From assembly GCF_900128975.1 (NCBI RefSeq), contig NZ_FQVC01000002.1, forward strand, positions 186,001-250,000: DNA of 64,000 bases, in the 5' to 3' direction. Position 1 is the first letter of the stretch. Every line of letters starts with the position of its first letter. Below, in pieces: positions 59,704 to 64,000 of the stretch. Both the position numbers and the translations under genes were made by a program. The stretch comes from Devosia limi DSM 17137. GTDB lineage: Bacteria > Pseudomonadota > Alphaproteobacteria > Rhizobiales > Devosiaceae. The notes under the pieces are model-generated. The model made no database searches, had not been told where the DNA came from, and was given only the letters and a program-made list of their open reading frames with translations.

Positions 59704-61010
59704 TGGTTGCGCGTCGCCTTGCGGATGAGTCGGTTCAACCGGCTTCTTTCGCCTTTACCGCTGAAAACGCCAAATGGGCGGAGTGGAAGATCGGGCTTTA
59801 CCCGGCCGGCCGCCAGCAATCTGCTGTCATTCCGCTGCTGATGCGGGCACAGGACCAGGACGGTTGGGTTAGCCGCGCCACGATCGAGACCATCGCCGAC
59901 ATGCTCGGCATGGCCTATATCCGCGTGCTGGAAGTGGCCACGTTCTACACCCAGTTCCAGCTGAAGCCGGTTGGCACGCGGGCCCATATCCAGGTGTGCG
60001 GCACCACACCGTGCATGCTGCGTGGCGCCGAGGCGCTGATCGAGGTTTGCAAACACAAGATCCATCACGACCCGCTGACGCCCAATGCCGACGGCACGCT
60101 GAGCTGGGAAGAAGTCGAATGCGCCGGCGCCTGCGTCAACGCTCCGATGGTGGCGATTTTCCACGATACCTATGAAGACCTGACGGCCGAACGGCTGGAA
60201 GAGATCATCGACGCGTTCGAGGCCGGCAAGGGCGACAGCATCAAGCCAGGTCCGCAGATCGAGCGGCTGCATTCGGCTGCCCCGACCCGCACCACGCTGC
60301 TGGAAGCGCCGAGCGCCAAGCGCGAGAAGTTCATTCCGCCAGCGCCGCCGGCCGATGCTGCAGCTCCGGCGGCACCAGCTGCTGCGCCGCAGGCGCCGAC
60401 GACGGCGGCCAAGCCCAAGGATGTGAGCGAAGAATCCGCTCCCGCCCTCAAGGGCACGCCCAAGGCGGCCAAGGTTTCCGAGGCCCAGGCCGAAGGCGAG
60501 CGCAAGGCCGCTGCCAGCGCTGCCGATGCCAATGGGCAGCCGAACAAGGCGATGCGGGAAGGTGCCGTTGGCGCCGAATCCGATGCGTCCAAGGTCGATG
60601 GTGGCAAGGCTCCGGGCAAGGCAAGTGCCGCGGCTCCGGCCGATGGCGCCAGCACTGCTGGTATCAAGAAAAGCCGGACCATCATTGCACCGCGTGCCAA
60701 TCAGACCGAGGTCAACCCGGTGGCAGAGAAGGGTGGCCTTGCGCCGCTGTTCGCCGCACAGGCTGGTGCTGCCGATGACCTCAAGCTGATCTCGGGCGTT
60801 GGCCCGGTGCTTGAAGGCAAGCTCAACGCCCTGGGCATTACCAGGTGGAGCCAGGTGGCGGCGTTTACCGCTGAGGATATCGCCAAGGTGGAAGAGACCC
60901 TGAATTTCAAGGGTCGCGTCACCCGTGATGACTGGATCGCCCAGGCTGCTGCCCTCGCCAAGGGTGGCGAAGCTGAATATGTCCGCGTCTTCGGCAAGAA
61001 GCCGCGGTAG
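59703..61010 (+). CDS. nuoE: NADH-quinone oxidoreductase subunit E with long C-terminal extension
   Basis: A 435-residue 24 kDa-type subunit. Residues about 15-175 are the thioredoxin-like [2Fe-2S] domain (QVCGTTPCMLRGAE and ECAGACVNAPMVAI bear the four Cys). The usual protein ends soon after. Here an Ala/Pro/Lys/Gly-rich linker of about 150 residues leads to a second domain starting near 358, DDLKLISGVGPVLEGKLNAL, a helix-hairpin-helix motif like those in ribosomal L21 tails and DNA-binding proteins. Similar extended NuoE occur in rhizobia. It starts at ATG 59703 overlapping nuoD by one base and ends ten bases before nuoF. Confidence 0.93.
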   Translation: MVARRLADESVQPASFAFTAENAKWAEWKIGLYPAGRQQSAVIPLLMRAQDQDGWVSRATIETIADMLGMAYIRVLEVATFYTQFQLKPVGTRAHIQVCGTTPCMLRGAEALIEVCKHKIHHDPLTPNADGTLSWEEVECAGACVNAPMVAIFHDTYEDLTAERLEEIIDAFEAGKGDSIKPGPQIERLHSAAPTRTTLLEAPSAKREKFIPPAPPADAAAPAAPAAAPQAPTTAAKPKDVSEESAPALKGTPKAAKVSEAQAEGERKAAASAADANGQPNKAMREGAVGAESDASKVDGGKAPGKASAAAPADGASTAGIKKSRTIIAPRANQTEVNPVAEKGGLAPLFAAQAGAADDLKLISGVGPVLEGKLNALGITRWSQVAAFTAEDIAKVEETLNFKGRVTRDDWIAQAAALAKGGEAEYVRVFGKKPR

Positions 61011-61019
61011 GAGTGAACG

Positions 61020-62327
61020 ATGCTCGCTGATAAAGACCGCATTTTCACCAATCTGTACGGCCAGGGCGACTGGACGCTCGAGGGCGCCCGCGCACGCGGC
61101 GCCTGGGTGGGCACCAAGGAGTTCATCGAGGCCGGTCGTGACTGGATCACCAGCGAGGTCAAGGCCTCGGGCCTGCGTGGCCGTGGTGGTGCCGGTTTCC
61201 CGACCGCGCTGAAATGGACCTTCATGCCCAAGGTCAACGATGGCCGCCCGCATTACTTGCTGGTGAACGCCGACGAATCCGAGCCGGGTACGTGCAAGGA
61301 CCGCGATATCCTGCGCCATGATCCGCACCATCTGGTCGAGGGGTGCCTCCTGGCTGCCCGCGCCATGGATGCACATCTGGCGTTTATCTATGTGCGTGGC
61401 GAGTTCATCCGTGAACGTCAGCGCCTGGAAGCTGCTGTCGAGCAGGCCTATGCGGCCAAGCTGATCGGCAAGGACAATATCCACGGCTGGGACCTGGACA
61501 TCATCGTTCATCACGGTGCCGGCGCCTATATCTGCGGTGAAGAAACCGCGCTGATGGAATCGCTGGAAGGCAAGAAGGGCCAGCCGCGCCTCAAGCCGCC
61601 ATTCCCGGCTGGCATGGGCGTCTATGGCAACCCGACCACTGTCAACAATGTCGAGTCGATCGCCGTTGTGCCGGAAATCCTGCGCCGTTCGGGCGCCTGG
61701 TTCTCGTCTATCGGCCGCGCCAACAATACCGGCACCAAGCTGATGTGCGTGTCCGGCCACGTGAACACCCCGGCAACCTTCGAGGAAGCCATGGGCGTCA
61801 CCTTCGAAGAGATCATCGAAAAGCATTGCGGCGGTATCCGGGGCGGCTGGGATAACCTCCTGGCCGTGATCCCCGGGGGTGCCTCGGTGCCGTGCGTGCC
61901 CGGCGAGAAAATGCGCCATGCGGTAATGGACTTCGACGGACTTCGTGAAGTCGGATCTTCACTGGGTACGGCGGCTGTGATCGTCATGGACAAGCAGACC
62001 GATATCATCAAGGCGATCTGGCGCCTCTCGGCTTTCTACAAGCATGAGAGCTGCGGGCAGTGCACGCCGTGCCGCGAAGGCACCGGCTGGATGATGCGCG
62101 TGATGGCTCGCATGGTCGAAGGCCGCGCCCAGAAGCGCGAAATCGACATGCTGTTCGAAGTGACCAAGCAGATCGAAGGCCACACCATCTGTGCACTCGG
62201 CGACGCTGCTGCGTGGCCGATCCAGGGCCTGATCCGCAACTTCCGCCACGTCATCGAAGAGCGGATCGATCAATACACCTGGTCCTCGACCAGCGACGGC
62301 GCCGTGCCGTCGATCGCGGCGGAGTAA
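61020..62327 (+). CDS. nuoF: NADH-quinone oxidoreductase subunit F
   Basis: A 435-residue 51 kDa-type subunit binding FMN and [24 protein letters not shown] is the FMN site, [20 protein letters not shown] the NADH fold, and the N3 [4Fe-4S] cluster is held by Cys345, Cys348, Cys351 ([15 protein letters not shown]) and Cys391 ([12 protein letters not shown]). GGAGTGAACG precedes the ATG by a few bases. Confidence 0.98.
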   Translation: MLADKDRIFTNLYGQGDWTLEGARARGAWVGTKEFIEAGRDWITSEVKASGLRGRGGAGFPTALKWTFMPKVNDGRPHYLLVNADESEPGTCKDRDILRHDPHHLVEGCLLAARAMDAHLAFIYVRGEFIRERQRLEAAVEQAYAAKLIGKDNIHGWDLDIIVHHGAGAYICGEETALMESLEGKKGQPRLKPPFPAGMGVYGNPTTVNNVESIAVVPEILRRSGAWFSSIGRANNTGTKLMCVSGHVNTPATFEEAMGVTFEEIIEKHCGGIRGGWDNLLAVIPGGASVPCVPGEKMRHAVMDFDGLREVGSSLGTAAVIVMDKQTDIIKAIWRLSAFYKHESCGQCTPCREGTGWMMRVMARMVEGRAQKREIDMLFEVTKQIEGHTICALGDAAAWPIQGLIRNFRHVIEERIDQYTWSSTSDGAVPSIAAE

Positions 62328-62332
62328 GGCCG

Positions 62333-64000
62333 ATGGCCAATATCAAAGTCGACGGCCAACTGGTCGAAGTCCCGGACTACTACACGCTGATGCAGGCGGC
62401 CGAGGCCGCTGGCGCTGAAATCCCGCGCTTCTGCTATCATGAGCGCCTGTCGGTAGCCGGCAATTGCCGTATGTGCCTGGTTGAGGTGAAGGGCGGACCG
62501 CCCAAGCCACAGGCCAGCTGTGCCATGTCGGTCAAGGATCTGCGGCCCGGTCCGAATGGCGAGCCGCCCGAAATGTTCACCAATTCGCCGATGGTCAAGA
62601 AGGCCCGCGAAGGCGTGATGGAATTCCTGCTGATCAACCACCCGCTGGATTGCCCAATCTGCGATCAGGGCGGCGAGTGCGATTTGCAGGACCAGGCCAT
62701 GGCTTATGGCGTGGACAAGAACCGCTTTGCCGAAAACAAGCGCGCCGTCGAGGACAAGTATATTGGCCCGCTGGTCAAGACCTCGATGAACCGCTGCATT
62801 CACTGCACGCGGTGCGTTCGCTTCACCACGGAAGTGGCTGGCATTGCCGAGATGGGCCTGCTGGGTCGCGGCGAAGATGCCGAGATCACCACCTATCTCG
62901 AAAAGGCGCTGACCAGCGAGTTGCAGGGCAACGTCATCGATCTCTGCCCGGTTGGTGCGCTGACCTCCAAGCCCTACGCATTCCATGCCCGTCCATGGGA
63001 ACTGGTGAAGACTGAATCCATCGACGTGATGGATGCTGTCGGCTCCAATATCCGCGTCGATAGCCGTGGCCGCGAAGTGATGCGCATCCTGCCGCGCATC
63101 AATGAGGCGATCAACGAAGAGTGGATTTCGGACAAGACCCGTTTTGTCTGGGATGGCCTCAAGAACCAGCGTCTTGATCGCCCCTATGTTCGCAAGGGCG
63201 GCAAGCTGCAGCAGACCGGCTGGGACGAGGCACTCGCCACCGTCGCTGCTCGCGTCAAGAAGGCCGGCAGCAAGGTCGGCGCCATCGCCGGTGACCTGGC
63301 TGCGGTTGAAGAAATGTTTGCGCTCAAGGCGCTGCTGGCCTCGATCGGCTCGGGCATGACGGATGTGCGTCCGGCTATGTCGGGGATCGATCCGTCCATG
63401 CCGCGCTCGGCCTATCTGTTCAATCCGACCATTGCGGGCATCGAGCAGGCCGACGCGATCCTCATCATTGGCACCAATCCGCGCAAGGAAGCGTCGCTCG
63501 TCAATGCGCGCATCCGCAAGACCTGGCGCGCCAAGGGCCTGCCGATCGCCGTAATCGGCGAGCGTGCCGACCTGACCTATGATTATGCCTATCTGGGCGA
63601 AGGCTTCGAGACGCTGGCCGATCTGGCCGCCGGCAAGGGCGAGTTCGCTGCAGTGCTGGCCAATGCCAAGAACCCGTTGATCATCGTCGGTGAAGGCGCC
63701 GTCTCGCATGCCACGTTGGGCAAGCAGGCTGGCCGCGACACCATCGCGCTGGCTGCCAAGCTGGCAACCGGTGCGAATGTCGCCGAGGGCTGGAACGGCT
63801 TTGCGCTGTTGCACAATGCAGCCAGCCGCGTCGGTGGCCTCGACATCGGCTTCGTGCCGCATGACGGTGGCGTCTGCTCGGCCGACCAGATTGCTCTGGC
63901 TGGCAAGGGCGAGCTCGACGTGCTGTTCCTGCTCGGTGCCGACGAATACGACATGTCGGCCATGGGCAAGGCATTCGTCGTCTATATCGGCAGCCATGGC
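62333..64000 (+). CDS. nuoG: NADH-quinone oxidoreductase subunit G (partial)
   Basis: The first 556 codons of the 75 kDa-type subunit, reading open to the last base of the window. The N-terminal [2Fe-2S] domain shows [20 protein letters not shown], then [16 protein letters not shown] and the [11 protein letters not shown] cluster region, followed by the molybdopterin-oxidoreductase-like domain (from about 220), which in this subunit is structural. Starts five bases after the nuoF stop. Frame inferred by translating directly from the sequence. The 3' end is beyond the window, where nuoH-N would follow. Confidence 0.96.
   Translation, partial: MANIKVDGQLVEVPDYYTLMQAAEAAGAEIPRFCYHERLSVAGNCRMCLVEVKGGPPKPQASCAMSVKDLRPGPNGEPPEMFTNSPMVKKAREGVMEFLLINHPLDCPICDQGGECDLQDQAMAYGVDKNRFAENKRAVEDKYIGPLVKTSMNRCIHCTRCVRFTTEVAGIAEMGLLGRGEDAEITTYLEKALTSELQGNVIDLCPVGALTSKPYAFHARPWELVKTESIDVMDAVGSNIRVDSRGREVMRILPRINEAINEEWISDKTRFVWDGLKNQRLDRPYVRKGGKLQQTGWDEALATVAARVKKAGSKVGAIAGDLAAVEEMFALKALLASIGSGMTDVRPAMSGIDPSMPRSAYLFNPTIAGIEQADAILIIGTNPRKEASLVNARIRKTWRAKGLPIAVIGERADLTYDYAYLGEGFETLADLAAGKGEFAAVLANAKNPLIIVGEGAVSHATLGKQAGRDTIALAAKLATGANVAEGWNGFALLHNAASRVGGLDIGFVPHDGGVCSADQIALAGKGELDVLFLLGADEYDMSAMGKAFVVYIGSHG

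Noticed and set aside
59568..61919. Minus-strand frame of 783 codons opposite nuoE/nuoF
   Set aside because: Antisense to complex I genes with clear motifs; composition typical of a shadow frame.
62270..63997. Minus-strand frame of 575 codons opposite nuoG
   Set aside because: Plus strand encodes all cluster cysteines of NuoG, so the minus frame is a shadow.
1..64000. CRISPR arrays, insertion sequences, prophage or integrative elements
   Set aside because: No spaced direct repeats, transposase, integrase or phage genes were seen; gene content and order are those of a core chromosome.

Overview
This window is a GC-rich, densely packed stretch of chromosome from an alphaproteobacterium, most likely of the order Hyphomicrobiales (Rhizobiales), with Devosia or a relative as my best guess. 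The assignment rests on gene content: mipZ, divK and pleD; an ATP12-type F1 chaperone; DUF1489, DUF983 and DUF3572 proteins; a DinB with an N-terminal zinc ribbon; and the divK-pleD-rpmG-DUF983-rnr-topA-dprA-plsY-pyrC-like-pyrB-ruvX order that I recall from rhizobia. I see no prophage, insertion sequence, integron, CRISPR array or plasmid gene. It reads as core genome.

Region 1-9.3 kb: the end of a Deg-type protease, rarA, a patatin lipoprotein, then a tightly overlapping run crcB - pseudouridine synthase - HAD phosphatase - ATP12 chaperone on the plus strand, facing the folate operon folP-folB-folK and rimO on the minus strand. Region 9.7-23.6 kb: mostly single genes (doxX-like, lipB, orphan FliN-like, tRNA-Leu(GAG), mgtE, two glutathione transferases, a VWA/DnaJ pair, mipZ, a membrane diguanylate cyclase, a SPOR-tailed D,D-carboxypeptidase), plus two very small membrane proteins at 12439 and 15333. 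Region 24-34.8 kb: clpS-clpA, a short DUF2798-like remnant between two terminators, an alcohol dehydrogenase, a sterol desaturase/SDR fusion, and a minus-strand block dinB-ridA-GDPD-FemAB-like.

Region 34.9-49.3 kb: divK and pleD (cell-cycle signalling and cyclic-di-GMP), a 480-base gap with a strongly structured RNA candidate, and a minus-strand block of information-processing and pyrimidine genes: rpmG, DUF983, rnr, topA, dprA, plsY, a dihydroorotase-like protein that has lost its HxH metal ligands, pyrB and ruvX. Region 49.4-54.8 kb: gatC-GNAT-gatA-pentapeptide repeat protein and small hypotheticals. Region 55-64 kb: two tandem porin-like outer-membrane barrel genes and the start of the complex I operon nuoABCDEFG, with nuoG cut by the window end.

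I did not find a convincing new multigene system. The items most worth a second look are the structured RNA candidate between pleD and rpmG, the desaturase/SDR fusion, the NuoE with a long linker and helix-hairpin-helix tail, the small membrane proteins, the VWA/DnaJ pair, and the orphan FliN-like protein.
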